A stretch of 64,000 nt of DNA from Steinernema hermaphroditum (GCA_030435675.1 CM059621.1:16616001-16680000), one strand, 5' to 3'. Numbered from the stretch's first letter, positions 1-12,483 are shown. Notes: generated by a model not told the origin, from the sequence alone. Numbers and translations: made by a program.

Positions 1-1
1 C

Positions 2-3000
2 CGTTTCGACTGTATGCTCGCCGTAGACTCCTCCTCCGCCACGCGGCCTTTCTCTCCCAACGGGTCCTGCACCGACTGCAAGGTACGTTTTGGGTTGGTG
101 CGTTGAAAACGAAGCACAATAGATGTCTTGTGGAGCGGTTTGAGCGAATATTGATAAAATAAGAATATCGGAGAATAGAAAAGCTTCGCCGGAACACGTC
201 ATATAGAGAAATGATGGTGGTTGTGTTTCGGTTTCCGCTAGTGAATTCGTGGTGGGCGCTAGATACCCGACTTTCCATTTGATCCTTTCTTATTTTTGTT
301 ATTTTGGGAGTTCTTAAAATCGACGTCTTAAAGTCAAAATTCCAGAGAAAATCGATAGGCTGGCGTCACCATCGCGTCCTTTCCTTTTTTATTTTTTTTT
401 ACATTTTTAGATCATTTTTGTGGTATTATTTCTGCTTGGTTTGTGCTGAAAAACAATAGTTCAGAACTTAGGCAGGTTTGATTTTTGAAAACGTCTTCAG
501 CAGTCTTTTACGTTATGGGATGGTGCGTTGAAAATGAAGCATATCAGATGTCTTTTTGGGTGTCATATGAGTTAGTACACTTGGTCTAGGTCACTTTATT
601 CTATTTATACATCAAGTATTGAATACCACACACAGCGGTTGGAGCGAATATTGATAAAATAAACAGGAAAATCAGAGGATAAAGCTTCGTCGGAACGCAC
701 AAATGATCTACATCGATGCTGCTCTGTTTCGGTAGTGAATTCGTGGGAGGCGCTAGATACCCGACTATTCCATTTGATCCATTCTTATTTTTGATGGTTA
801 AGTGTTCTGCAAATCTGAGATCTTAAAGTCAGAATTCTAGAGAAAATCGAGAGGTTGGCGTCACCATCGTCTCCTTCTTTTTTTAAGCTTCTTTTTACAT
901 TTTTAGATAATCTTTGTGTCGTTTTCTTCTCAGGGCCTCGTGAAATACTGTGCTGTTTATACTGAAAGACAACACTTCTGAACATAGGCAAATTTGATTT
1001 TTTAACGCTTCATTTTTGGATTTCTATACCTCTTCAAGAGTTTTTTACGTTTGGTACGTTTTGGGTTGTTGCATTGAGAACGAAGCATATCAGATATCTT
1101 TATTGGCGTCAAATCGTTAGTACAGTTGGCCATGGCCACTTAGTTCTTTCATAGATCATTGAATACCACACGCAGTGGACGCCACTGAATAGTCGCTAGA
1201 TATTCGATCCTTTCTTATTTTTGCTGCTTACCAGTATTATCAGAATCTAAGGTCACCAGTCTTTAACTCAAAATTCCAGAAAAAATCGATTGTTTGATGG
1301 CACTGATTTTTGCCGCATCCATGAGAATCCTATTGGGGATTAAGGTGTAAATCAATCACTTATCTACCCCCTAGCTTCGGATATTCTTTATTTTATGCTC
1401 AAGTTGATGCGTGTGGTATTCCTTCTCTGTCATAGACTATTCATCATCTTTTGCATCACCCATCGAGCGGAGGGGATATGCGAAAAGGAGCATATATTTC
1501 ACAAAACATCACTTGATCCGATGTCTTTTTAGTCTTAGAATACATATATTTCTGTTCAATTTCGGTGACTTAGAGCTCTTCTCGCTGCATCGCACCATAT
1601 TGGCCACTTGACCAAAGCGACGATATGCATAGAAAACAAAAGTCCGTCTTGAGTGACAAAACATATTCCGGAGTGAATCGGTAATTTCTGTGGTAAATCG
1701 GGCCGTTCATACTTCATACGGCCGTGTGTGTGTCGACGACAAAAAATACAAATGCGAACATTAAGAACTGATAACCTTTTCTCAGGAACACATCTGAACT
1801 GAAATACGCTTCATTTTTGTGTTTCGGATTCATGGTTCATCATCTTCAAGATTTTTTTTGATCTGGAAAGCGATTGGTTCTCTGAACTTGGGATCTTGAG
1901 TGAGAAAAGCTGAAATTTCTTGAGAGCGAACATTTCGGAAATTATGAACAAGTCATGTTGTCTCAAAACTTCGACGTCGACTCTTCGACGACATGTCAAA
2001 ATGCAAAAAGTTAAAAACTAGTATTTTTTTGTGATCTGTCTTTTGAAATACTGCTCTATTGTATACAGTCAGATGCATAATGATGGCCTTACCTGTTTTT
2101 TTTTTCGAACTTTCGCGAAAGAGTGCGCTTTACCATTTGAAAGAGCGCGCAAAATAACGGTGGAATAGACACTATCAACCAAATTCGCGATCATTTTCAA
2201 AAGTTTCTGGTCATTTTTTGAAAGACGGGCCAATTTCACTGTTGCAAAATGATGGCCTCACTCAACAAAGCCCAATTATTTTGTGCAGTTTTCGGCCTGT
2301 TTTGTCTGATTTTCTCCTTATATTCGCTGCTATCCATCCTTCCATCGTATTACAAGGTAGGCCACACCTCTTGCACAGAGGTCGAAAAAGGCCAGAATGA
2401 GGTCCTGCACGGTTTATGCTATGGGGCATAACGGCGCATGAGGGCATATGCAAACCGGTCCTCCGAGTTGCAAATGTCTCTTCACACATTTGGCTTGTCA
2501 GTTGTGCGGGTAAGATAAAAATAAAGCGCATGCGTCCTTTCTCATTTGTCTCTTATTTAGTGGCAGTCGCCAGTCGGTCCAAATCCCCTTTAGTGGCAAA
2601 GAAATAATCGGTAATTTCTCTTTTTATTTTTGAAATGTCGTTTGAGTATCGAGGCGAAGAACAAGCACTTCTCAAATCATGAATAAGCCGTGTTGCTTCA
2701 AAACTTCGACTACCATTCCTTCACTTCCCCATCGTCGAACACAAATGCAAAAAAAGGGAACTGACAATTTTTGTGAACTGTCGCCGTCACCCTTTGAAAT
2801 ACTGCTTTGTATCTAGTTATACGTTCATGTTGTGGGGTATAATGGCACATGAGGGCATATACAAACCGATCCTCCGCGTTGCAAATGTCTCTTCACACTT
2901 TTTGCTTATCAGGGTTGCAATCGGTCGCTTCTTTTCCACTCTGTTCGCAGGAATAAACATCTTAACCAAACATTTGTGCTGAAAGACAAACACCTCTGAC

Positions 3001-6000
3001 AGGGTATATTTTTGAGATTGTGTCCTAGGATCTTGAATGTGAATTTTTTTAGCTCTTTTTTTTAACGAGCTTTTCTGTAAACTGAGATAATTTTTGCTTT
3101 TTCAATTCCTCATCGGCAGCGTTCTGAATACGTCGAATCCAGAAATTAAAAACTGAGATAATTTTGTGATGTTTGTTTTGTTTTTTTGTGACTTTGGAAC
3201 TTCTTCGGAACTTTTGAAATGATGTGTTGTTTGTACAGTTAGAAACACTTTTGAACTGAGGCAGAATTGATTTTTGAACACCTCGATTTTTTTATCTGGA
3301 AACCGAAACCGATGTCTTGGGATATTGAGTTTTAATTTTAGTTGTCATTTTATATCTACTCATGCACTACTACGGTTTCACCTGAGCGGATGATGGTCAT
3401 GCCGAATTCATTTCATGGTCCTTTACTGGCTATCGTCTATCTTTACTTTAGCAATTTTGGAGACTCCATAATAGCAGGACATGTACTGTAACATGGCGCC
3501 CCGACAAAGCTGCCAATCAAAAATTTTCGAAAATATTGATTTTTCCATTTTTTCATATTCATTTTTTGCAGGAACACTCCATGCCCCGGCATAGGCTCGT
3601 GCCTCGATATTTGAAACGAACCCGAAAGACGAGCCCTGTAGTCTTGATAGCTTCCTGAAGCTTAGCCTTAGGCATGCTTACATACGTTTAATTTTTATTT
3701 GTCCTTGTTTACCAATTTGTTTGATTTTTGTTGATATTGGTCGATTGCGATGGGCAGGGAAATCAGTTCTTGGGATTGACAAAAGGGATATACTCATGTA
3801 CTACTACGGTTTCTTTTCATTTGAACGGATGATGGTTATACCTAATACAATGCCTATCCATTTCGTCGTCGTTTACTGGTTGTCTTCACTTCACATTTAC
3901 CAATTTTTGAGGCGCACTTGCCGTAATAGACATGTATTATGGCATGACTTCTGTCCTCTCTGATTATTGAGGCTGCATGATTTGTGGACAGCTAGAAAAT
4001 TGTCATCGTCTGTTGTAGTTCGAAGCAGTGGGGGATTTTTGTGGAGGTACATTTTCAAATTATGAACAAATCGTGTTACCTCAAAACTACGATTCGACTA
4101 TCTTTCCTTTTTTCCTTTTCCACATCAACTTTTACTTTACTTTACTATTTTTTCCACATCAACAGCGTTCCGAATACATCGAATCCAAAAATTAAGAAAT
4201 GAGATAATTTTTGTCAGCGGTGACAACAAGATGTCCGACGCCAGGAATCTGGCAGCGCGAGATGTCATCCCGAAGGTCGCCGACGCCCTAAGGACACCAT
4301 CAGCACCGAATATGCAACTCTCGGAACACGGACTCATCTCTCCGAAGCAGAGGCGAGCCCCGAAGCTACCCCAGTGGTCCAAACGCCCGCGAAGAAGATA
4401 TTCCACCGCCATTTCCGATGTTTTGCTGATTCTCAGATGCCCCATGAAGCGCGCCGACTACGACCGGTTCGACACCACCGCTACGCCAAGGATGAAGCCC
4501 GCAGTAATGAGACATCCTCTGTTTGTCTATTATTCGGTGTCATGCAAGGCGAAATGCCTTTGAGTCGTGAATAAAGTCAAAGTCAAAGTCAAGATAATTT
4601 TTGTGACGCTCTATCAGCAATTTTTGAAATACTGTCATCCAGATTTCCACCGTTCGTTCCACCCATATGGTTTCTTTTCATCTGAGAGGATGATACTCGT
4701 ACCAATTCAATGCCAATCCCTACCACGATCTTCTGTTGGTTATCGTCTATCTCTACATGCTAATTTTGAGGCCATAATAGCGGACAGAAACTACACGTTC
4801 ATAACTTTTGACTCCTCTCTTTACTACTCATTGAGTATTATTATTTTTTCATTCTTGGGTAGCTAGAAAATTGTCATCGTCTACATTATATCTCACCATT
4901 GTGGTAATTAATTATAAAAAATAAGGCTTCTGTGAGGCGCAAGATCATTCCACTAATTCGCCTCTATTTCAGTTATGGTACCGTAAATGGCTACTGGTAC
5001 AGTTGGTCGACATGTGGAAGGAACCGCCGTGCATCAACTGGTGTTACTATGCTCAACTGGCCTGTCCCCATCTCGCCACCAGCAAGGTGGTCGACTACGC
5101 CGGACACCCTAGCTTTCAGTGTCGAGGTAATGTTGAATCAATATTTGCATTTTTGACTGGTCGATTTTGCGGACTAACGACTTGGTTGCCAAAGCGTATT
5201 TTTAAGTAGCAATTTTCTAGATGACAGTTTATTGCATTTATTCCTAATTTTTGCTCGGATCGTTTGCTATCAACCCATCATCACAACAGTAGGCTTATTT
5301 AAATTGAAGACGTATTTTTGACTGTTTTACTGTACAAATGACTTGGTTTCTTTACCTCACGTTGGCTTATTTTGAAATATCAAAGCAATTTATTGGATTT
5401 ACTCCAAATTTTTGTGATCGACGAGGCACTTAGCCAGTCCAATCTTAAGCGGGTCCTGTAGTATTGACAGCTTCGCCGATATTCTACGGGTCGGGTACAA
5501 CTGATCACAAGACAACTGACCCCACACCGCCGAAAGCTATTTGGGCATCGTGGGATCAGTTGTCCATGGGATCAGTTGCGATGACGCTTTCTGTGGGCAT
5601 GGTTCTGATTACGTATTATGTCCCAACAGTTCCCGATGCATCTTAGAAAATTTTTGCACAAAAATGGCTGGGAGCGTATGTTTAACTGTCCTGATAGATT
5701 TTGCGGACAAACGGATTAGGTTAGGCTTTGGCTTATTTTCAAGTATCAACGCAATTTTTTGGATCGGAATTTGTCGTATTTTTTTTTTATTTTTGCTCCA
5801 TGAATTATTTGACGACTGAAGACGTATGCGTTGTAAATGAACTACTAGGTTGATACATAAGTATGGTATAAAGCATTTCAAAGTCATTTTATACCAGCGT
5901 CCCACTTTTTCGCTGATCGTTTCTTACAATCATTGACATAGATGTTCACCTATTGAATGATCATCATTGGATTTCTTTATAAAACACACACAGGTGTCTT

Positions 6001-7711
6001 GGGATTGTACTCTTTCATGGCCCTTTTTATATGTTTTTCAACATGACAAGTAGAAGCATTTCATTTCAAGTTCATTCTAGATCGCTATTTATTGGATTTT
6101 TTCAAATTTTTGTGATCGTCGAGGCAAATCGCGAGTTTAATTTTTTAAATCCAATTTTAAGCGAGCCTTGTAGTTTTGACAGCTTCGCTGATACCTTGCT
6201 ACTTCTGACGGCTTAAACACCGTTTCATGGAGTTCTGTTTTCAATTTCCACGGGAAAAAAATTGTAGACTCTGATGCATCTTAGAAAATTCCTGTATGAA
6301 ATGGCTGGGAGCAAATGTGTAACGGTGTTAATAGATTTTGCGGACAAACGATTTGGTTACCTTCGCAGATCGGAATTTTCAAATTTTTGATAAGCGAAAT
6401 GTTCGCCGACTGACGACGACTTCGGCGACGTATACGTTGTAGATTATCTACTAGGTTGATACATAAGATGGTACATAGTATAAACATTCCATTTCAAAGT
6501 CATTTCATACCAGCGTCGCACTTTTCCTGTGATTGTTTCTTACAATCATTGATATCGATTTTATTGATGTTCATCTATTGATTGATGATCTTTGGCTTTC
6601 TTTACAGCCCACACATGACTGTTAGGCTCCGGATAGAGCAAAAGAGACCAGATCAGGTTTTAAGACTCAAAATTTCGAGACCGAGATCGAAACCGAGTCT
6701 CGAACATTTCGATTGAAGATGGAAGAGTATTTTAGTTTTTTTTTGTGAGTTTTCCAGAAACGTTTCGAGCATCGCACAGGTTGAACGCGCCACGAAGTTC
6801 TAATAAAAAACGATTTTATTTGATTACAGATATGCTAGGTTCAAAATTGACTAACATTTTTCGAGAATCGAGACCGAAATTTCGGCGATGTACCAGACAC
6901 GTTAGACAAGTAGGGTGGAATGAATCATTTCAAAGTCATTTCGTACTTTTTGTATGGACTAGAGGGCATGACACAGAGTTCAGAGCACGCAGAGTACACC
7001 AGAGTTGATAGATAAACACAAGACAATACGCATTCTAAGGAGAGCATTCAGTGACCCTAGTCAGGCCTCAATTCGTTTTGACGCTATGGTATTCATAGTT
7101 TACTAGTTCACTATCACTTTACTTATGTCTGGGGCCACCTCTGTCCCAAGGGTTCAGAGCCACGGGACCAGCCTTCTATCTAGCCCTCTATCGATGTATT
7201 TCTAACTATCTTATTTTCAGACCTTCACATTCCGCTGTCGGGCTCCCCATCGGCGGAACGCTCAACGTCCTCCTGTCACTGCGTGCATCCTTGCGACCTG
7301 CACCCCGAACGCGACCCCCTCCGGTCGGCCCGCTCCTCGGCCGGCGGCGCTCAAGCCGTCGACCTGTTCGACTTCTTCGCCGCCCGGGAGCACTGCTCAA
7401 CGCGACGCCAACAGTGCGAGAAAGAACGTCGCCGCGCGATCGCCACCGAACGTGTGACATTTCCCGTCGTCGCTTCCGCGTCCAACACAGACGAACGCGG
7501 CGATTTCAACGAAGTCGCGGCGAGATCTACACTGCCTCCGCAGGCCCGAAATCAGCGCGTCGACGACAATCGCGTCTACCGGCATCGTCCGCCACGTCGC
7601 CGTCCGGCAGATACCGTAGTCCGCGACGACGACGCGGTACCGAACAGTTCGTATTTCCCGTCGCTTTCTCTCCTATTTCGATTGCTCACATTATCGATAG
7701 GACTTCTATGA
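2..7711 (+). CDS. nlf-1: NLF-1/FAM155 (NALF)-like protein, 3' part
   Basis: The gene runs in from the left edge. Exons seen: 2-82, 4973-5126, 7221-7711 (241 residues in frame, phases agree). Exon 1 ends in a Cys-rich piece (CTDCK) that joins LWYRKWLLVQLVDMW and CINWCYYAQLACPHLA, then a YAGHPSFQC stretch. This YRKWL...C..YC...CP...SF.C layout is the conserved Cys-rich region of FAM155/NLF-1 proteins. Known for the family: NLF-1 is an ER membrane factor that helps deliver the NALCN/NCA sodium leak channel to the cell surface and is part of the channel complex. The tail is Arg-rich and ends in a short hydrophobic segment (SLSLLFRLLTLSIGLL) just before the stop, which could be a membrane anchor. 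The two introns (4.9 and 2.1 kb) are very long for this genome. Upstream exons lie outside the window. Confidence 0.72.
83..4972 (+). repeat. Long intron made of diverged local duplications
   Basis: No exon is evident here. The intron is AT-rich with many T-runs and contains diverged repeats of itself: about 240-300 matches 730-790 (GTGAATTCGTGG then GCGCTAGATACCCGACT); 2415-2500 matches 2828-2912 (GAGGGCATATRCAAACC, then GTTGCAAATGTCTCTTCACAC); 3358-3420, 3793-3870 and 4661-4720 share a CTACTACGGTTTC/GGATGATGGT core. 3127-3165 matches 4150-4214 around a GATAATTTT word. This looks like old segmental duplication within the intron. Confidence 0.7.
4215..4591 (+). mobile_element. Short retroposon (SINE-like or truncated non-LTR element) with 13-bp TSD
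   Basis: A GC-rich 377-bp block in AT-rich intron is flanked by an exact 13-bp direct repeat, AGATAATTTTTGT, at 4202-4214 and 4592-4604. Its 3' end is AATAAAG followed by a tandem GTCAAA tail, as in non-LTR elements whose 3' ends are short tandem repeats. A paralogous intron segment at about 3127-3165 has the same flank without the block, acting as an empty site. One frame is open for more than 110 codons from 4224 to 4573, and another frame from 4231 is also open; neither product is recognised. It may be a 5'-truncated LINE tail or a SINE mobilised by one. Confidence 0.75.
5127..7220 (+). repeat. Second long intron with a tandem-like 0.64-kb duplication
   Basis: GATTTTGCGGAC followed by AAACG-like sequence recurs at 5163, 5697 and 6334. 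The last two copies are flanked by matching segments: ATGGCTGGGAGC at 5664 and 6301, and the CTAGGTTGATACATAAG, CATTTCAAAGTCATTT and ATACCAGCGTC block at about 5846-5903 and 6450-6512. I see no coding exon inside. Confidence 0.65.
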
Positions 7712-8779
7712 GCCTCTATGGTAACTCAACTCTGTACAAAGGCTACCGTATGCCCTTCTTCGTTTTGAGACCCCTCCATCCACGCTACATTTATTGGTGC
7801 TACTTCTTCTTTACCCCCACCTTACGGTATCCACCGTAACCACGCCACTGAAATATTCAAATCACTCTTCAAGCTGCCAGTGTTCCTCCTCCTTCTCCGT
7901 TGGCTCTCCTATGGCCTCCGATTCATAGAATTCTAAATTGTCTTCGTCTACGATAAGTCTGTCAACACGTCTTTACTCAATCATGTTCCTGTTAGACCTT
8001 TCCGTCTTTTCATCCTTCTTGTGCATGTCAATTTTGTGTTATCATTTAAAATCATAAACTCAGTGTTGGACACCAGAGGCTACCGTATGCCCTTCTTCGT
8101 TTCGAGACCCTTTCTTCAAACGCAAATTCAAAATACGCAAATGTATGGAAAGTTGGCACGGACTCTAGACGTCTAGACAGAAGTCTGGAACGTCGTTTCC
8201 ACGAGTATCAAGACGAGAGGCCGGTCAGAAAATGAAGGGAAACCGACCGATCTCACGCTTAGATGCTCATGGGAATGACATTGCAAACTTCTGGTTGGAT
8301 GCCGCTTCTTAGGCCGCCCTGTACATGAAAAGAGGCGCAGAATCGAAAGTGCGAAGTGCAGGCAAACAAACACAAACAGTTTCCTTCAATCATCTCGTGG
8401 CGAGACCCAGAAATCTGAAACAGCGCCGAAAACGAGAGCGAACGCACGAAGTTCGGATGTTCGGTCGTCGTTTTTAACGCTCTGCTTCAGATTGCTGGGT
8501 CCCGCCACGAGATGATCGAAGCCTTTTCTGGCGATCGAAAAAAAGAGTATGGAGTCAAAGTCACTTGGGAACATACCCATTTGGGTCATGAAGCGAGAGA
8601 TTTCTCCAAAAATCGTCCCAGAGTCGAGTCGTCAGTCTCGTCTCGAGATCGCGCAGACAAAGGCAGTCTTAAGTGGCGCCTCTCTGGAGGCGAGCGGTCA
8701 GTCGTGTAGCGTCGCCTTCCAAGTCGGCCGTCTCCGACTCACCAGCAACTAATTAGCCGCTGCAGCTTCCGGCTTCGCC
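7712..8779. other. Intergenic: 36-bp duplication and foldback repeat
   Basis: No gene is supported. A segment around GGCTACCGTATGCCCTTCTT at 7738-7774 recurs nearly unchanged at 8086-8114. A foldback lies at 8386-8520: CATCTCGTGGCGAGACCCA on the left pairs with TGGGTCCCGCCACGAGATG on the right, and the homology extends inward through ATCTGAARCAG. The internal sequence resembles the hairpin element at 61718-61916. Confidence 0.6.
8386..8520. mobile_element. Foldback/MITE copy, family also at 61.7 kb
   Basis: About 45-bp imperfect inverted arms surround a short loop. GACCCAGAA, AGCGC and GCGAACGCACGAA occur in the same order in the hairpin element at 61718-61916, so I read the two as diverged copies of one foldback family. 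No target duplication was found for this copy. Confidence 0.45.
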
Positions 8780-10918
8780 ATGTTTCCGCGCTATTCACGG
8801 CAAAAATTCAATGAGTACGATCCCGCAGAACTGCCGTTCTTGATGAAGATAGAACCAAACAGGGCGATCTACTACAAAGGATCCGAAACACTTGCCGATT
8901 TGGAGATGACCAACAGCACCAAGGTGCTGCAGACTTTCCAGGCTCGTTTAGTGAAGGAAGGTCGGTACTTAACCCTTGCTCTTTCAGATCAGGTCGAGCA
9001 ACAGCAATGTCGTGAACGCCACCCCGCCTTCTGGTTACATCAAGCCTGGTGAAAAGGTGGTCATCAAGGTTTCCACGTTAAAGGAAGAATATTATTGGGG
9101 ACCACATTGGATCGCCTTCCTCCACAAACCGGCCAAGGATAAGCAGAAGTCCACCGATGAGCTATGGCAGCCCACGTCCAAGCCCGAGGGTGTCAAACGC
9201 ATTCCGTGCTTCTTCAATTTCGTTTCGTGGTTTCATCGTCCCATCAGCAATTGGTCCGATCTCGATGTTCGGAATCCGTTCCTGTTGAACATTGAACCCA
9301 ACAAGGAGATTTGTTTTCGTGCCGAAGACTCCAAGGCGCAGGTAATTGTCTCCGAGATGAAGATTACCAACACCACGAAGGATCTCCAGGCTTTCTGGGT
9401 TTGTTCCCTGTAGGAAGATCGTCCTCGATAGCCCTCGCTTTTTCAGATCTTTCATACACCGTCTCTGAAATTCCTGCGCATCATCCCGCCGTACGGTTAT
9501 CTTGAACCTGGCGAAGCGGTGAATATTGAATTGACCGCGCGCGATACAACGTCTACGACGGATCGTTGCCTCTTGTACATTGTGCACGATGCGGTCGATA
9601 GTGCGCAGATGCCTCCCGATAAGTTTTGGAGGATGTATAAGTATATAACCTTCCAGGGATACAAGTCCCTTCAGTGCAACGGCTTCTCCTTCGTCGAAAA
9701 GTCAGCTTCAAGTCAACGGACTGCAACCATCAAATCAACAGCTTCGAGTCAACGAAGCGCTACCACTAAGTCAGCAGTTTCAAGCCAACGGACAACAACC
9801 ACCAAGTCAGCAGCTTCAAGTCAACGGACAGCAACCACCAAGTCGGCAGTTTCAAGTCAACGGACCACAACTATCAAGCCAATTGCTTCAAATCAGCCGA
9901 CCGCAGCCGCTTCTTCCGTTAGCCGTCCGCCTCCCATCCCCAAGCAAACCTTGAAACGCCTACCCACGGACCCATTGATAGTTAGACCGTTTGATGACAT
10001 ATGTTTCTTTGCGAAAGACCTCACAGCGCAGAAAAATAACGCTCATTTGTCCGTTACCAACACCACCAAGATGCTCCTGACGTTCAAGGTTCGTCCATCG
10101 TAGGAAGATTCGTGGAGATTGCTCGCTGTTTCAGATCAAATGCACCTCCAAAAAGATCTTTCGTCTGAGGCCGCCTCACGGCTATATTAGTCCTGGCCAA
10201 ACGGTGACCATCAAGGTGTCTGCTACGTTTAAGACAATGCCCGACAAACGACACGTCATCCTCTTCTGCTATATGGCGACCGAGAATGCGAATAAGCCGG
10301 CCCGGGAGCTGTGGAAGACAGCCACGTCCGAGCCTGAGGGCGTCGTACGCATTCGGTGCAGTTTCAGAAACGGCATCTCCACTTTCAAGCATGCTCCCCA
10401 GAACCAACCTGGAGAACCATTAATGGTTAGACCGTGTGATTACGTATATTTCTGTGCGAAAAACCTCCTGGATCATCCGAACTATGTTTATGTGTCGATT
10501 ACCAACACCACCACGGTACTCCAGACGTTCAAGGTTCGTCCACCGTAGAAAAACTCCTGGAGAACGCTCGCTCTTTCAGGTCGAGAGCACCTCCAATGAG
10601 ATTTTTTCTCTGTGGCCGTCTCTGGATTATGTCAGTCCTGGCGAAACGGTGACCATCAGGGTGACCGCTACGTTGGCGGCGGTGCCCCGCAACGATCGGC
10701 ACTCCATCGTCTTCTACCACAAGCCGGCCGAGGATACGACGAAGCCGGCCCGAGAACTATGGAAACCCACGTTCATGCCCGTCGAGGGCGTCGTACGCGT
10801 TCGGTGCAGATACAAGAACAGCTTCACCGACTCCGTGAGACCATCAACGAAATCCATCAGCACAGCATCAAAGCGGTCTACCTTGTCTTCGGTCTTTTCG
10901 TATATCTTCGGTTTGTAG
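8780..10918 (+). CDS. Four-domain MSP-repeat protein
   Basis: Exons 8780-8941, 8988-9398, 9447-10088, 10135-10533, 10580-10918 give 650 residues. Four MSP (major sperm protein, Ig-like) domains are visible at about residues 13-120, 150-250, 366-475 and 500-605. Each has the same landmarks: a P(L/F)...(I/V)(E/R)P start, a TNTTK(V/M/D)LQTF strand, a PPxGYxxPGE/Q loop and KP(A)..ELW near the end. Between domains 2 and 3 lies a Ser/Thr/Lys linker of six 12-residue repeats of the SSQRTATTK type. Every domain is split by a 46-48 nt phase-0 intron at the same place, right after the TF(K/Q/W) strand. Intron 1 appears to use a GC donor (CAG|GCTCG). MSP domains bind partner proteins and, in sperm MSPs, polymerise; role here is unknown. 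AATAAA lies at 10989. Confidence 0.85.
9703..9905 (+). repeat. 36-bp coding minisatellite, six units
   Basis: AGTCAACGG-type words recur every 36 bp at 9711, 9747, 9783, 9819, 9855 and 9891, encoding a 12-residue Ser/Thr/Lys repeat between MSP domains 2 and 3. Units differ by a few bases. It is likely a flexible, possibly phosphorylated linker. Confidence 0.85.
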
Positions 10919-11231
10919 CCCGGGTAAAGTACAAGCAGTGGAATGAGTAGTAGTGGTGGCTTCTAGAAATGTGCTCAGAAGTGTAACAATAAAATTGTTG
11001 TTCACGAAGATTCGAGAGCTTCCAAATTTCTGAGCAATGAAAAGAGGAGCGTGTACAGATTCATCAGTTCATCAATCCTGATTGAATGCATTTTCTTGCC
11101 GACAAAAGCTTGCTAAAACGGATCGATCACTTCCATCTATTGAGACTATTGCACTTATGCGCGTTTCTGCGACACCCTGGCTGGTCGCTAAATTTCACTC
11201 CCAGGACGCCATTTGCGTATTTGAACGGACG

Positions 11232-12483
11232 ATGAAGCGGTTGATTAGCTGTTTCTGGGCTATCCTCCTTCTCTTCGAAGGAGCGACGTCTTCGGACGCC
11301 GGTCCTGTGAGGTTGGTGCCACTTCAGTACTGGAGAGGAACCCCGGCGCAGCCGACGGGAGCCGAATCCTGCACGCACGGCACAGAGCTAAAAAGAAATC
11401 AAGAAGTGCTCGGTATCTACTTCAACTTGGTAAGCTCTTTTGTTTTTCTTTCATTCTACGCAATTCTGGAGTTTCAGTTCAAAGGAGAGCGCGGATATGC
11501 CACTCTCGGCGACGAGAAGACGCTGAAGAAGCAAGCGGCTGAATGCTTGCGTTCTGATAAGCTAGATAACTTCAAATTCACCGGTGCCGAGTTGCACTTC
11601 ACTTTCCCACTCTCGCAGGATGCGAGGTGTGTCATGTGGTTCGTACTGGCCATGCGCCGGTCTGGACTTCGCTACACGCTCGACACCAGGACCAAAACAT
11701 TCAATATCTCCCTGCGTGAGTTCACTGTTGGTGGAACGTTTCGAATGGATAACAATATGAACACTTTTTAGAAAGGCAAGGGATGTACAGCTAAAGCGCT
11801 TCCGACGCCTTGTGAGACGTTTCGGTTTTGCATCGTAAAGCAGTGCGACAGTGAAAACGATGGCGACCCGCGCCTCACTGAATCGCCCGTTATCTACGAT
11901 AGCAGAGCCACCAATTCGGTCGTCAATCCGATCTTCAACGACTTCTGCGACCTCGAGTGTAGATGTAAGCGTATATTGATGAGTAGACAGCGTTTAACTT
12001 GCTCGCATTTGTTTTAGACGAGTCGTACCAGATCAAGGAAGCTGCTAATGGAGCGCAAATTGTGGTGAAACCGAAGAAGGGTTACACAACACTCGTCACA
12101 AATCCGTCTGGAACCACTGCGCACATTAAACGGGCAGTATCTACAGTATATTTAGTCATTACCATCGTCACTCTCATCGGCCGTTTCATCCCACCCATTC
12201 TGGGATACACTGTGATACGGCCCCGTTTGCGAAATATTTCGACGATGATGAGAAGTCTTATTGATTCCTTCGACTAGTTCGTAGCGTTTGATATCATGCC
12301 CCCTAAGCTTGAACTTGCAGCAAATGTGAGGAGACGCAATCCGACGTGACTGATGAATGTCCCGGACATCTCCCATCGGAAACAACTGTGAACCGATGGT
12401 GGGTTCAGAGGAAGCTCTCCAAAAAGAAGAGTAGATCCAATCTCCGGGCAACACCTGACAAGAAGGAATCTAAGGAGGCCTAA
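11232..12483 (+). CDS. Novel type I membrane protein with Cys-containing ectodomain
   Basis: Proposed exons 11232-11429, 11478-11715, 11776-11964, 12018-12276, 12321-12483 give 348 residues. The start at 11232 opens a signal peptide (MKRLISCFWAILLLF). An earlier in-frame ATG at 11157 would bury it. The ectodomain of about 200 residues has scattered cysteines (CTHG, AECL, ARCVMW, GCTAK, CETF, CDLECR). One TM segment follows (VYLVITIVTLIGRFIPP), then a basic cytoplasmic tail rich in Lys/Ser (KLSKKKSRS). I do not recognise the family. The exon 2-3 junction is uncertain: the good GTGAGT donor at 11716 keeps frame only with an AAAG acceptor at 11775. It sits head to tail behind the MSP-repeat gene and converges with the PTP gene. 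Confidence 0.6.

Noticed and set aside
7206..7460. Arg-rich antisense frame over the NLF-1-like last exon
   Set aside because: Shadow of the GC-rich coding exon.
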